From assembly GCA_051251595.1 (NCBI GenBank), contig JBPOFA010000007.1, forward strand, positions 1 to 64,000: 64,000 nucleotides of DNA. Direction: 5' to 3'. The notes below the pieces were generated by a model that saw only the letters and a program-made list of their open reading frames with translations, had not been told where the DNA came from and did not search any database. This DNA is from NORP110 sp051251595 (GTDB taxonomy: Bacteria; Pseudomonadota; Alphaproteobacteria; Rhodobacterales; Rhodobacteraceae). A program made the position numbers and the translations under genes. Every line of letters begins with the position of its first letter. The first letter of the stretch is position 1. Of the stretch, positions 9,333 to 18,156 are shown piece by piece.

Positions 9333-10217
9333 ATGAGCAACGGAACCTCTCGCCAAGCCGCGATTGTTGTCGTTGGCAGCCTGCATTACGACGTGATGGT
9401 CGAGGCCCCGGACCGGCCCCGCAAAGGCGAGACCGTGACCGGGCAGCGATGGTATCCGAAATTTGGCGGCAAAGGGGGCAACCAGGCTGTTGCTGCCGCG
9501 CAAACCGGGCTGGAAACGCGGTTTGTCGGGGCCGTTGGTACGGATGATTTTGGTGAATTCATGCTCGACCGTTTGTTGCAGGCGGGGCTGGCGTTGGAGC
9601 GAATATCCAAGCGTCCGGAGTGCGGAACCGGGATGAGCGTCGCGATTATCGACCAAGACGGCGACTATGGCGCCGTGATCGTGTCCGGGGCGAATGCAAC
9701 GATTGATGTCAGCCATTTCAAGGACAAGGCCTTGTGGGACGGGGCCGGCGTTCTCATTCTGCAAAATGAAATCCCAGAACCCACCAATATCGCTGCAGCG
9801 AAAGCCGCGCGGCAGGCCGGTGTGTTGGTCTGCCTGAACGCAGCGCCCTGGCGCAAAATGTCGGATGAGTTTCTGGATTTGGTCGATGTTCTGGTCGTCA
9901 ATGCAATCGAGGCCGAAGAAATGGCAGGCTCCGCCGTTACAGACCTCGCCACAGCCCAAACCGTAGCCCAATCCCTGACGGCCCATGTGCCCGCCGTCGT
10001 TGTGACAGCTGGGGGCCAAGGCGTCGCCCTGGCAACGCGCGATGGTCTCAAATTTGTACAAGCTGCGCATCCCGTGGATTTGATCAGCACGCATGGGGCA
10101 GGGGACATGTTTATCGGAACTCTGGCTGGGGTGCTTGCAAGGGGTGGAACCATGGAACGCGCGGTGTCTGATGCCAATCTGGCCGCAGCACAACACGTTT
10201 CCACCAAACATCCTTAG
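9333..10217 (+). CDS. PfkB-family sugar kinase (ribokinase-like)
   Basis: A 294-residue kinase of normal length for the ribokinase family. The N-terminal substrate-binding segment contains FGGKGGNQAVAAAQTG. The C-terminal catalytic motif is STHGAGDMFIG, a variant of DTxGAGD with the catalytic Asp and oxyanion-hole glycines present but His in place of the second residue. The GGKGGNQ signature favours a furanose such as ribose, deoxyribose or apiose-like sugars over fructose phosphates. It is the last gene of the plus-strand arm and probably phosphorylates the product of the isomerase. Confidence 0.9.
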   Translation: MSNGTSRQAAIVVVGSLHYDVMVEAPDRPRKGETVTGQRWYPKFGGKGGNQAVAAAQTGLETRFVGAVGTDDFGEFMLDRLLQAGLALERISKRPECGTGMSVAIIDQDGDYGAVIVSGANATIDVSHFKDKALWDGAGVLILQNEIPEPTNIAAAKAARQAGVLVCLNAAPWRKMSDEFLDLVDVLVVNAIEAEEMAGSAVTDLATAQTVAQSLTAHVPAVVVTAGGQGVALATRDGLKFVQAAHPVDLISTHGAGDMFIGTLAGVLARGGTMERAVSDANLAAAQHVSTKHP

Positions 10218-10310
10218 CGGCGGCAGATTGGCCAATAGGCCCAAGGCTGCGCTTGTGGCATTTGAACGCACCGGCTGTTCAAGTGGTAGATTTTCAGCCA
10301 AGACATACGC

Positions 10311-10664
10311 ATGTTGAAACGTCTGAGTCGGCAGTTTTTCTACCTTGCAGTCGCGATTGTGATCGCGGCGGGCAGCGTATTGTCTGCGGCCCAGATGGTG
10401 CCAGACGAACCTGCCAACCCAGAGCTTGCGGCCTTTGTCGCAGCAGGCGGATCGGCAGATGACATATGTGGAACGGGCTTGCCCGGGCACAGCCATCACT
10501 GTCCGTATTGCCATCTTTTGTCCGATCCGGATCCGATTTCCTTTGCCCCGCACAGCGAACGCCTGGTCTTTGGCGCGGTGCAGGATGGCCGGTGCGATCT
10601 TTTGTCAGGCGCTCAACGCCATGCATTTCAGATCTCTGTTCGTGGACCGCCAGCCCTGATTTGA
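10311..10664 (+). CDS. Small exported Cys/His protein, possibly copper-related
   Basis: A 117-residue protein starting with a strong signal peptide or membrane anchor (residues 1-28). The centre holds a dense metal-binding-like motif, DICGTG followed by HSHHCPYCHLL, that is three cysteines and four histidines within about 20 residues. This resembles DUF2946-like proteins that accompany copper genes, but I am not sure of the family. It lies 113 bp upstream of the DUF1775/PCu(A)C gene and in the same direction, which supports a role in periplasmic copper handling or cytochrome oxidase assembly. Confidence 0.65.
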   Translation: MLKRLSRQFFYLAVAIVIAAGSVLSAAQMVPDEPANPELAAFVAAGGSADDICGTGLPGHSHHCPYCHLLSDPDPISFAPHSERLVFGAVQDGRCDLLSGAQRHAFQISVRGPPALI

Positions 10665-10777
10665 ACCGGTGCATTTGCACCTTTTTATGTTCAATCGGGC
10701 TGTCCGACGGATCGGGCACCCAAAACACGAAAAACGCGGCAAGCGGTGCGTCCGCGCGCGTTGATTGGGAAAACAAA

Positions 10778-11767
10778 ATGTTGAAATATATTGTACCAGC
10801 CCTTGGGCTTGTTGTTGTCGCAGCGCAGGCAGAGGCCCACGCAACTCTTGAACAAAAGACAGCCCTGATCGGGCAAACGACCAAGATCACCCTGCGCGTG
10901 CCGCACGGGTGCGACGGCGAAGCGACACAGTCGGTCCGCATCGACTTGCCCGAGGGCGTCTATGTTGCCAAGCCAATGCCCAAGGCAGGCTGGACGTTGA
11001 CAACTCAAAAGGGCGATTATGCAAAGCCCTATAATAGTCACGGGACCGAAGTTACAAATGGCGTGAAGACAATCATCTGGTCAGAGGGCAACTTGCCGTC
11101 CGACTGGTATGACGAATTCACCTTTCGTGCCGCGATTACGGGGACACCTGATGAGGTTCTGTATTTCCCTGCCGTGCAAGACTGCGCCAATGGGATCGCC
11201 GATTGGACCGATACTTCAGGCTCTCATGACGTGCCGAACCCAGCCCCCAGCCTGACATTGGTTGCGGGCGAAACCCAGGGCCATGATATGGAAGGCATGA
11301 AGCACCACGATGCCATGGCCTCTGGCGAAACCCAAATCGGTGACCTGATCCTCAAGGGCGGCTTTTCCCGCGCAACCTTGCCAAATGCACCGGTTGCGGG
11401 TGGGTTTCTTGAGATCACCAATAGCGGGACCACCGACGATCGATTGATCGGCGCGACCAGCGCCGCGGCCGGGCGTTTGGAAATCCATGAAATGTCGATG
11501 GAAAACGATGTGATGCGGATGCGGAAACTGGAGAATGGGGTGCTGATCCCGGCAGGGGAAACCGTAACCTTGAAACCCGGCGGGTTTCACATCATGTTCT
11601 TTGACCTCAAACAGCCCTTCGTCGAAGGCGACACTGTGGACGTTGAACTAACGTTTAAGACTGCTGGAACCGTCGATTTTCCATTGGCGATCGGCGCGCC
11701 AAATGCAAAAAGCAGCGCGCATATGGACCATTCGGCCCATGGCGATACCGCTGCATCATCAGAATAG
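10778..11767 (+). CDS. DUF1775 (YcnI-like) and PCu(A)C copper chaperone fusion
   Basis: A 329-residue periplasmic protein. The signal peptide ends near EAHA, residues 18-21, which exposes the N-terminal His that YcnI-type domains use for copper. Residues 20-180 are the DUF1775 domain. A His/Met-rich linker (HDMEGMKHHDAM) leads to a C-terminal PCu(A)C domain of about 120 residues with EIHEMSM and, 30 residues on, GGFHIMFF, the His/Met copper ligands. PCu(A)C proteins load copper into the CuA or CuB site of cytochrome c oxidase. The ATG at 10778 gives a proper signal peptide; the longer in-frame extension does not. SCO follows 8 bp downstream. Confidence 0.9.
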   Translation: MLKYIVPALGLVVVAAQAEAHATLEQKTALIGQTTKITLRVPHGCDGEATQSVRIDLPEGVYVAKPMPKAGWTLTTQKGDYAKPYNSHGTEVTNGVKTIIWSEGNLPSDWYDEFTFRAAITGTPDEVLYFPAVQDCANGIADWTDTSGSHDVPNPAPSLTLVAGETQGHDMEGMKHHDAMASGETQIGDLILKGGFSRATLPNAPVAGGFLEITNSGTTDDRLIGATSAAAGRLEIHEMSMENDVMRMRKLENGVLIPAGETVTLKPGGFHIMFFDLKQPFVEGDTVDVELTFKTAGTVDFPLAIGAPNAKSSAHMDHSAHGDTAASSE

Positions 11768-11775
11768 GGGATCAG

Positions 11776-12372
11776 ATGTCCTTTTCACGAAAGCTATTGC
11801 TTGTCAGCCTCTGGGGGCTGGTTCTGGCCGCGGGCCTTGGGGTTGCCTGGTTTCAGGTCATCAAACCCAAAATGACCCAGCAGATTGTCCGTGATCTTGG
11901 GGTCGGGGATTATGTTCTGACCGCGACGGATGGAAAGCCCTTCACGCAGGATAGTCTTTTGGGCAAACCAACGGCTGTTTTCTTTGGCTTTACGCATTGT
12001 CCTGAAGTGTGCCCAACCACCCTTGGGGATATCGCGACCTGGCAAGAGGAACTGAGCAAAGAGGGCGAAGATTTACGCGTCTTTTTTCTTACCGTCGATC
12101 CTGAAAGGGACACAGAAGCCGTGCTTGGCGACTATGTGTCCTGGGTTCCGGGTGTTGTCGGCGTCACAGGCGACCCTGCCGAAATGAAGAAAGCTATTGG
12201 TGCGTTCAAAGCCTATGCCCAAAAAGTCCCCTTTGAGGGTGGCGACTATACCATGGATCATTCCGCATCGGTGATGCTGTTTGATGACAAAGGCCGGTAT
12301 TTTGGGGTGATCGGATACCAGGAAGGCGAAGAAAGGTCGATGGCCACGCTGCACCGGTTGCTCGACAGCTAA
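11776..12372 (+). CDS. SCO1/SenC-family copper chaperone
   Basis: A 198-residue membrane-anchored thioredoxin-fold protein. One N-terminal helix (residues 8-30) anchors it in the inner membrane facing the periplasm. The copper site is visible: CPEVCP (the CxxxC pair in GFTHCPEVCPTT) and the distal His in YTMDHSASVML. SCO proteins assemble the CuA centre of cytochrome c oxidase and may reduce its cysteines. It sits 8 bp after the PCu(A)C gene, and the two very likely act in one pathway. A terminator-like hairpin follows. Confidence 0.95.
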   Translation: MSFSRKLLLVSLWGLVLAAGLGVAWFQVIKPKMTQQIVRDLGVGDYVLTATDGKPFTQDSLLGKPTAVFFGFTHCPEVCPTTLGDIATWQEELSKEGEDLRVFFLTVDPERDTEAVLGDYVSWVPGVVGVTGDPAEMKKAIGAFKAYAQKVPFEGGDYTMDHSASVMLFDDKGRYFGVIGYQEGEERSMATLHRLLDS

Positions 12373-12378
12373 GAAAAG

Positions 12379-12410
12379 CCCGCGCCGTTCCGTTTTGCCA
12401 GCGGCGCGGG
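12379..12410 (+). terminator. Hairpin after the SCO gene
   Basis: A perfect 9-bp stem, CCCGCGCCG with CGGCGCGGG, and a 14-nt loop start 7 bp past the SCO stop codon. The following bases are only weakly T-rich, so this may terminate poorly or serve as a 3' stabiliser. Confidence 0.5.
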
Positions 12411-12710
12411 TGACCAACACTCTCTTTCAAATTTTAAGCAACTGAATGTCCGCGGGCAGACAATCTACCCGTGGTCTTAGGCTAAGGTCATGGGGGAACT
12501 GCTGCAAACTCAAGGCGTCTACCATTAGTGTATCCGCTTTGAGAGGTTTGGGGGAACGGTGTCGATGGCGATTATTTTCCGTTGTGCTCGCGCGGCTCCA
12601 CCGAACCGATCGTCAGGTCATAATGCATTCCAGATGCATTCTGCCAGAAGACATCCCTCCCAAAGACAGCGCGTCCCTTGCGTCCGTGATAACATCCTAA
12701 TGGAGTGCCC
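12411..12710. other. Non-coding gap before the DUF3604 gene
   Basis: No convincing gene in these 300 bases. The only structure noticed is a short direct repeat ATGCATTC (around 12622 and 12633). Open frames here lack family resemblance. It presumably contains the promoter of the DUF3604 gene. Confidence 0.4.
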
Positions 12711-14630
12711 ATGAAACATATCCTGCTTGCAACATCTGCTTTTATCCTCCTGGCTGGAACGGCAATCGGTGAGGACTCGATTGATATGCAGGGTTTGGAT
12801 CCGGTGTTTTCCGGGCGCCCCTATTCGCCCTATGCGGACCGGAGCTTTCCTGCGAATGTGTATTTCGGAGATACACATGTCCACACCGGCCTGTCTGGGG
12901 ATGCGGGCGGCGGCGGAACACGGCTGATGCCGCGGGATGCCTACAGGTTTGCGCGGGGGGAACAGGTCACCTCGAACACGGGTCAGCCCGTCAAACTGCG
13001 CACTCCTTTTGATTTTTTTATGATTACAGATCACTCTGACGGGATGGGGGCCATCACGGATATGATCGCCGGGACGCCCAATGTTTTGGCTGACCCGGAC
13101 GGTAAAAAGTTTCACGAAGCCTTTAATGCCGGAGGCCAGCAAGCGCAGGATGCCGCGATAGAGCTTGTCCGCCAGTTTTCGCAGGGCGAACTTTCTGATG
13201 CGCTGAACTATCAACCCGGAAATCCGGCCTATAAACGCGTTTGGAATGACATAATCCAAGCCGCCGAAGATTTTAATGAACCAGGCGTGTTTACCACCTT
13301 CATCGCCTATGAGTGGACCTCACTTGAAAAGGGCAACAACCTCCACCGCAATGTGATCTTTCGGGATGGCCCAGAGCGGGCAGGGCAGATTGTGCCCTTC
13401 ACAACGACTCCGCCAATTGGCAGCCGCGATCCAAAAGACTTGTGGAAATGGCTGGAAGACTATGAGGCCAAGACCGGCGGCGACGTGACGGCAATTCCAC
13501 ATAATGGCAATCTGTCCAATGGCATGATGTTTGCGATGCAGGATGATTTTGCCAATGGCGCTCCTTACGATCTGGCCTATGCGGAACAACGCAATAAATG
13601 GGAGCGCTTGTATGAAGCGACCCAGATCAAAGGCGACGGCGAAGCGCATCCGCTACTGTCCCCGGATGACGAATTTGCCAATTTTGAAACCTGGGATTGG
13701 GGCAATCTGGACGCTTCAGAGGCCAAAACCCCAGAGATGTTGCCTGGGGAATATGTTCGGTCCGGGTTGCAGCGTGGCTTTCAATTGGAAAATCAACTTG
13801 GGGTCAATCCATTCAAATTCGGATTGGTTGGTGCCAGTGATACACATACTGGTCTTTCCACGCCGGACAATGACAATTTCTTTGGTAAATTTACAGCCTA
13901 CGAACCCAATGAACATCGTTCCAACCACCTGTCTAAGAACAACGAAGACCTTGGGATAAAATACTATTCCTGGCGCTACATTACCGGCGGATTGACGGCA
14001 GTCTGGGCAAATGACAACACACGCGGAGAGATCTTCGATGCGATGGAACGTCGCGAAGTCTACGCTACGACGGGCACGCGAATTCGGGTGCGGTTCTTTG
14101 GGGGCTGGGACTTTGAACAGGCTGACGCCCTGCGTCGTGATCTTGCCTTGATCGGTTATACCAAGGGCGTGCCAATGGGGCGGGATCTGCTGCCAGGGGA
14201 AGGGGCACCATCCTTTTTGGTCTACGCCTTGCGCGACCCGAATGGCGCAAATCTTGACCGGGTTCAAATCGTAAAGGGCTGGCTGGATCAGGACGGGACG
14301 CCGCGCGAAAAAGTCTATGACGTTGCGTGGTCTGACAATCGGGATATGGGCCGCGACGGTAAGGTGCCTGCTGTTGGGTCTACAGTTGATCTTTCTGTGC
14401 CAAGCTGGACCAATACAATTGGCGCATCAGAATTAGGAGCCGTCTGGCAGGACCCGGATTTTGATCCCGCGTTGCAAGCGTTTTACTACGCCCGTGTGAT
14501 CGAAATCCCGACGCCACGATGGACCGCCTATGACGCGGTGAAGTTTAATCTGGATTTACCTGACACGGTCCCGTTGACCGTTCAGGAAAGAGCCTATTCC
14601 TCTCCGATTTGGTTTCAACCGGACGGGTGA
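12711..14630 (+). CDS. DUF3604 exported protein, PHP-like metal hydrolase fold
   Basis: A 639-residue secreted protein with a signal peptide of about 20 residues. Metal-site motifs typical of PHP-type hydrolases recur: GDTHVHTGLSGD near residue 53, MITDHSDGMG near 103, IPHNGNLSNG near 263 and ASDTHTGLS near 378. DUF3604 proteins are widespread in marine bacteria and poorly characterised; a periplasmic phosphoesterase or related hydrolase role is an inference from the His/Asp motifs. I chose the ATG at 12711, 5 bp after GGAG; an in-frame GTG sits two codons upstream. It is transcribed alone and its neighbours give no functional clue. Confidence 0.85.
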   Translation: MKHILLATSAFILLAGTAIGEDSIDMQGLDPVFSGRPYSPYADRSFPANVYFGDTHVHTGLSGDAGGGGTRLMPRDAYRFARGEQVTSNTGQPVKLRTPFDFFMITDHSDGMGAITDMIAGTPNVLADPDGKKFHEAFNAGGQQAQDAAIELVRQFSQGELSDALNYQPGNPAYKRVWNDIIQAAEDFNEPGVFTTFIAYEWTSLEKGNNLHRNVIFRDGPERAGQIVPFTTTPPIGSRDPKDLWKWLEDYEAKTGGDVTAIPHNGNLSNGMMFAMQDDFANGAPYDLAYAEQRNKWERLYEATQIKGDGEAHPLLSPDDEFANFETWDWGNLDASEAKTPEMLPGEYVRSGLQRGFQLENQLGVNPFKFGLVGASDTHTGLSTPDNDNFFGKFTAYEPNEHRSNHLSKNNEDLGIKYYSWRYITGGLTAVWANDNTRGEIFDAMERREVYATTGTRIRVRFFGGWDFEQADALRRDLALIGYTKGVPMGRDLLPGEGAPSFLVYALRDPNGANLDRVQIVKGWLDQDGTPREKVYDVAWSDNRDMGRDGKVPAVGSTVDLSVPSWTNTIGASELGAVWQDPDFDPALQAFYYARVIEIPTPRWTAYDAVKFNLDLPDTVPLTVQERAYSSPIWFQPDG

Positions 14631-14653
14631 TAGACGGACTTAGCAAAGGTCGC

Positions 14654-14864
14654 TTAGTTGAAATTCCGGAACAGGCGGTTTTTGCCAAACATCGATTCCA
14701 GTTCTTCGATGCGGTCCTTACTGTCATCCCACCTTTGATCCTGCACATCTGCAATGATCGCTTCGATGATCATCATCATTGCGACGGTCGAATCCCAGCT
14801 TGATGGCGCTTCCACAAAGGCATGGATGCTGTGATTGGCCAGCTTGTTGATGGGGGACCCCCAT
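14654..14864 (-). pseudogene. 3' fragment of an rpiR-type regulator gene
   Basis: This 211-bp stretch copies the last 70 codons and the stop codon of the intact regulator gene at 19472-20347, in the same orientation and without gaps (constant offset 4818). By hand alignment there are about ten differences, roughly 95 percent identity, mostly transitions at third positions. Similarity ends abruptly at 14864. With the intact copy it forms direct repeats around the glycan cassette. It has no promoter or start of its own and is not expected to make a protein. Confidence 0.9.
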
Positions 14865-15232
14865 CAATGGGGCCTTTGACGGCTCCACCATTCCTCGGAT
14901 CGAAGTTTTCCAAGACCTGAGGCTAAGTCGGGTCTGTTGATAAGAATCGCCTCGCTCGGGTAATATTGGGCTATATTTTACATAAGCTGGGAAACAGTAA
15001 CTCGAAATATGAGCTATCGTTTTTTGGAAAACGATTTTCGTCATCGTATTAACACAGGTTCAAAGGACAGAGGTGGCCGGCAAAAAAATCAAAATATTCC
15101 TTAAAATAAGGGCTTTACGCATTTTTACCTGTTTTGATATTCACGCAACAGTGCCGACGTCGACGCAAAGGAATGTTGATTGTTGAGGGCGAACCAGCGA
15201 TTAGAGGGGCGTGCTTACACGGAGTATTAGGT
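14865..15232. other. AT-rich non-coding junction upstream of the epimerase
   Basis: About 370 bases with no gene I can support. Base composition becomes visibly AT-richer than the flanks from about 14960. It contains a hairpin at 15016-15035. The sharp end of the regulator fragment at 14864 marks the recombination or insertion junction. A promoter for the epimerase gene should lie in the right part. Confidence 0.5.
15016..15038. terminator. Terminator-like hairpin in the cassette left arm
   Basis: Perfect 8-bp arms, ATCGTTTT and AAAACGAT, with a TTGG loop, followed by TTT. It looks like a small terminator left from DNA previously located here, or an attenuator before the epimerase. Confidence 0.4.
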
Positions 15233-16267
15233 ATGGATTGGTCTACTAAGAAAGTTCTTGTCACTGGCGGATGCTCGTTTATCGGGTCTCACCTCGTAGA
15301 GGGCTTGTTGAAACGCGGTGCATTTGTTCGAGTCGTTGATGACCTGAGCAGCGGCATCGAAGAAAATTTAGCCGTTGCTCTTGAAAGCAACCGCGTGGAA
15401 TTTGAAAAAGCAGATTTGCTTGACCCAACAACAGCAGCGCGGGCTTGCAAAGATATTGATGTTGTCTTTCACCTTGCTGCAACACATGGCGGACGTGGTT
15501 ATATTGATACCCACCAGGCGGCATGTTCTACGAACCTGGCGTTGGACGGAATTATGATCCGCGAAGCACAGCGTGCGGGTGTCGAACAATTCACGTTTGC
15601 ATCGTCCGGATGTGTGTATCCAACCAGCATGCAAGCTGACCCAAAAGAAATTTTGTATTTGTCTGAAGACCTGGTGAAGCCGCCATATGAAGCCGATGAT
15701 CTATATGGTTGGGCGAAACTAATGGCAGAGCTGACGCTGCGTGCCTATCACAAAGAAACAGGCCTGAAATGTGCTTCAGTGCGCTATTTCACGGCCTATG
15801 GCGAAAGATGCCCAGCAAACCACGCGGTTGTCGCGATGATCGGGCGGGCATTCCTGCAGCAAAACCCATATGTCGTTTGGGGCACGGGTGAACAGATACG
15901 CAATTGGACTTATGTCACCGATATTGTCGAAGGGACAATTCGAGCCGCTGAAAACATCGAAGATGGCACTGCGATCAACCTGGGAACGACTGAACGTACT
16001 TCGGTTATGCAAGCGGCGCAGATGATCCTTGAGAAGACAAAGCATAACGCGGTCATCCAGCCGGACCCGTCCAAACCCACAGGCCCCTATAATCGCGTGG
16101 CCGATAACAGCCTCGCCAAAGAGTTGTTGGGCTGGGAACCGGAAGTTTCCTTTGAAGAGGGGCTCGACCGGACGATCCGTTGGTACTTTGACGTGCACAC
16201 ACGTGAAGGTCTTGAAAAAGACTTCGAAGCGTCACTGACTGAGCGAGGCCTGGAAAAGGTCGGTTAA
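15233..16267 (+). CDS. NAD-dependent epimerase/dehydratase (extended SDR)
   Basis: A 344-residue nucleotide-sugar epimerase or dehydratase of the UDP-glucose 4-epimerase and GDP-mannose epimerase group. The N-terminal NAD loop is VTGGCSFIGSHLVEG, with Cys-Ser where Gly-Ala is usual. The catalytic region has FASSGCVYP with the Ser and the YGWAK tyrosine-lysine pair. The start at 15233 is preceded by GGAG at a suitable distance; longer readings add a basic stretch with no homology expected. It would supply an activated sugar for the glycan made with the flippase and transferase in this cassette. Confidence 0.9.
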   Translation: MDWSTKKVLVTGGCSFIGSHLVEGLLKRGAFVRVVDDLSSGIEENLAVALESNRVEFEKADLLDPTTAARACKDIDVVFHLAATHGGRGYIDTHQAACSTNLALDGIMIREAQRAGVEQFTFASSGCVYPTSMQADPKEILYLSEDLVKPPYEADDLYGWAKLMAELTLRAYHKETGLKCASVRYFTAYGERCPANHAVVAMIGRAFLQQNPYVVWGTGEQIRNWTYVTDIVEGTIRAAENIEDGTAINLGTTERTSVMQAAQMILEKTKHNAVIQPDPSKPTGPYNRVADNSLAKELLGWEPEVSFEEGLDRTIRWYFDVHTREGLEKDFEASLTERGLEKVG

Positions 16268-16280
16268 CCGGCCTTTTTTT
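16254..16280 (+). terminator. Rho-independent terminator of the epimerase gene
   Basis: Stem AAAAGGTCGG pairs with CCGGCCTTTT around a TTAA loop and runs into seven T residues. The left arm contains the last codons and the loop holds the stop codon region. Confidence 0.8.
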
Positions 16281-16324
16281 CCGAACGTAAAACCGGATCC
16301 AAATCTAGTCGATCACAAAACGAT

Positions 16325-16357
16325 CTAATACCGGCGCCCCTTGGGTGCCGGTATTAG
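16325..16357. terminator. Terminator of the flippase gene
   Basis: Perfect 11-bp arms CTAATACCGGC and GCCGGTATTAG, extended inward by CCC/GGG, flanked by AAAA on the left and TTTT on the right. It overlaps the stop codon of the minus-strand flippase gene and can act from both sides. Confidence 0.75.
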
Positions 16358-17787
16358 TTTTCTATATGTAGGAAAGTTCTAAGACGGGAAACCAATTGGG
16401 GCATAGCGCCGAACAGAATTGCGGCGAACGTTAATACACCGACTATTATTGAGACCGCGACGAATAGGTAATTTGATGCATGTGGTAGCAATAGCTTCTG
16501 CACGGCGATCACAGTAACGCCCATGCCCGCTGTTGCGAGTATTGGTGCAGTTAAGGTCTTAATAAATTCGGACCAATGCAAGCGTTCAGGGGCCAAGGCC
16601 GTTCGCGTTCTTATGGGCAATACCAAAACAATTCTGGCGACAACTGCAGCCCCAACAGCAGTCGCACCAAAAGGGCCGGCCCAGTATATTATGGCAAGCC
16701 CAAGCACTGTCTCAATCAATGTGGCGATCACAAAAGGTCCCAAACGATCGATAGCCAAGAGATAGGACTCTTGCATTGCACTCAGCGCAGACAACGCCCC
16801 AGCCAGGCACAGATAGGGCAATATTATTCCAGCGCCGGTCCATTCGTCTCCTAGCATTATGACGATCACAGGCCCGGAAATAAGCGCCAGGCCGGCAAAA
16901 GCGGTAAAGCAAAATAGCGCTGCTACTTCGGTCAAATCAAAAAAGAACTGTCCGGTAGGTCGCTTTTGACGCCGCATTTCAGCCAAGGCTGATTGCGCAA
17001 CTCCTTTGAGTGGGTTGACCACCAGGAACAATACAATTTCGGCAAGTCGAAGCGCAAAGGCGAACATACCTACAGCGCTTGGCCCGGAAAACATGCCCAA
17101 TGCCACTGTCGGGGTTTGTGCTATGATTAAAGTCAAGGAACGAAGAATTACGACCTTTGGACCAAGACCGCGCAGTAACTTAAAATCCTGGCGTTGTGGA
17201 ATCTTTTGGGGCATCCATCCTGCTGCGTGAATGGTGAAGGCACTGTTCACAAGGCCTTGGGCAAGACGCTGGCCGATCAGGCTCCATGCGCCGTATCCGT
17301 TCAGCGCCATCGCGACGCCCACAAGGCCACCGGCAATAACGCCAACGACGGACCTGATGGCCAATGATTTGTAGGCCAGTCTGCGACGCAACAAAGCCGT
17401 GGAAACGCCTCCCAGTCCGATCAACAGGACGGTAGGGCTGCTTACCATTAGATAGGGTGCAACGTCGGCTTCTCCATAAATTGCAGTTGTGAACAGTGAC
17501 ACAACAAACAGAGCGGCCATGATCACCAAAGAAAACCCGACCAGTGCAAAAAATGTTGCTTCCAGTCGTCCGTTTTCAATTTCATGCCGTTCCACAATGG
17601 CTTCGGTAATTGTGTCTCGCACCAAAAACTCGCCAAGCAAAAGAAATGCAAAGGCCATCGAGGCAATTCCAAATGCTTCTGCGCCGATCAGCCGTGCGAT
17701 CCACAAGAAAATTATGATACTCGCAAGCTGCTCAATCCAATTTGATGCAGCTGTCCATGCGACGCCGATGGTAAATTCACGTTTCAT
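16354..17787 (-). CDS. Oligosaccharide flippase (Wzx-like, MOP superfamily)
   Basis: A 477-residue polytopic membrane protein with about 14 hydrophobic helices, as in polysaccharide exporters of the MOP superfamily. The N-terminus resembles RfbX/Wzx proteins (helix with IEQLASIIIFLWIARLIGAE), and residues 330-345 read PYLCLAGALSALSAMQESYL. Its expected role is moving lipid-linked sugar units from the cytoplasmic to the periplasmic face of the inner membrane. It is on the strand opposite to the epimerase and transferase genes, so the cassette is not one operon. No polymerase (Wzy) gene is present. Confidence 0.88.
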   Translation of the reverse strand: MKREFTIGVAWTAASNWIEQLASIIIFLWIARLIGAEAFGIASMAFAFLLLGEFLVRDTITEAIVERHEIENGRLEATFFALVGFSLVIMAALFVVSLFTTAIYGEADVAPYLMVSSPTVLLIGLGGVSTALLRRRLAYKSLAIRSVVGVIAGGLVGVAMALNGYGAWSLIGQRLAQGLVNSAFTIHAAGWMPQKIPQRQDFKLLRGLGPKVVILRSLTLIIAQTPTVALGMFSGPSAVGMFAFALRLAEIVLFLVVNPLKGVAQSALAEMRRQKRPTGQFFFDLTEVAALFCFTAFAGLALISGPVIVIMLGDEWTGAGIILPYLCLAGALSALSAMQESYLLAIDRLGPFVIATLIETVLGLAIIYWAGPFGATAVGAAVVARIVLVLPIRTRTALAPERLHWSEFIKTLTAPILATAGMGVTVIAVQKLLLPHASNYLFVAVSIIVGVLTFAAILFGAMPQLVSRLRTFLHIEN

Positions 17788-18156
17788 TTAGTAAGCATTC
17801 CGTTCAACACAAACCAAAATAACGGTTAAGATACACATACTCGGGGCCCGTCATGGCTAAGATAAAGTCGATGCACACCATCATAGGTCACGGTGCAGTG
17901 TCAATCTGTGTTCTCATCGAACGACGACGGGAGCTTCCATAGAAATTAGATTGCCTATGAAGAATTTTTTGTACCCAAGCCGGCAACAATTCCGATAGAT
18001 GGCTGTTATTGGGCACCGAAGCTGATGGGCATGACATGCCACTTGTCTGATGGCAATTGCCCTTGTACGAGCATGATAATATGCGCATCGTCCAAAGGTT
18101 CCTGCAGTCAGAGGCGCATGTCAGAGTAATGGTTTAAATTCTACAGGGGAAACTTG
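17788..18156. other. Divergent promoter gap inside the glycan cassette
   Basis: 369 bases between the flippase and the fucosyltransferase-like gene. I see no gene, tRNA or repeat. It must hold two outward promoters; an AGGGGA ribosome site occurs just before 18157. Confidence 0.4.

Noticed and set aside
9084..10553. 489-codon open frame on the minus strand
   Set aside because: It lies opposite the ribokinase-like gene and runs into two other genes. Its translation has no recognisable domain and is rich in His, Cys and Arg, as expected for an antisense shadow of GC-rich coding DNA.
14865..15232. Possible insertion-sequence remnant at the cassette left junction
   Set aside because: The sharp sequence change suggests a junction, but I found no terminal inverted repeats, target duplication or transposase-like frame.
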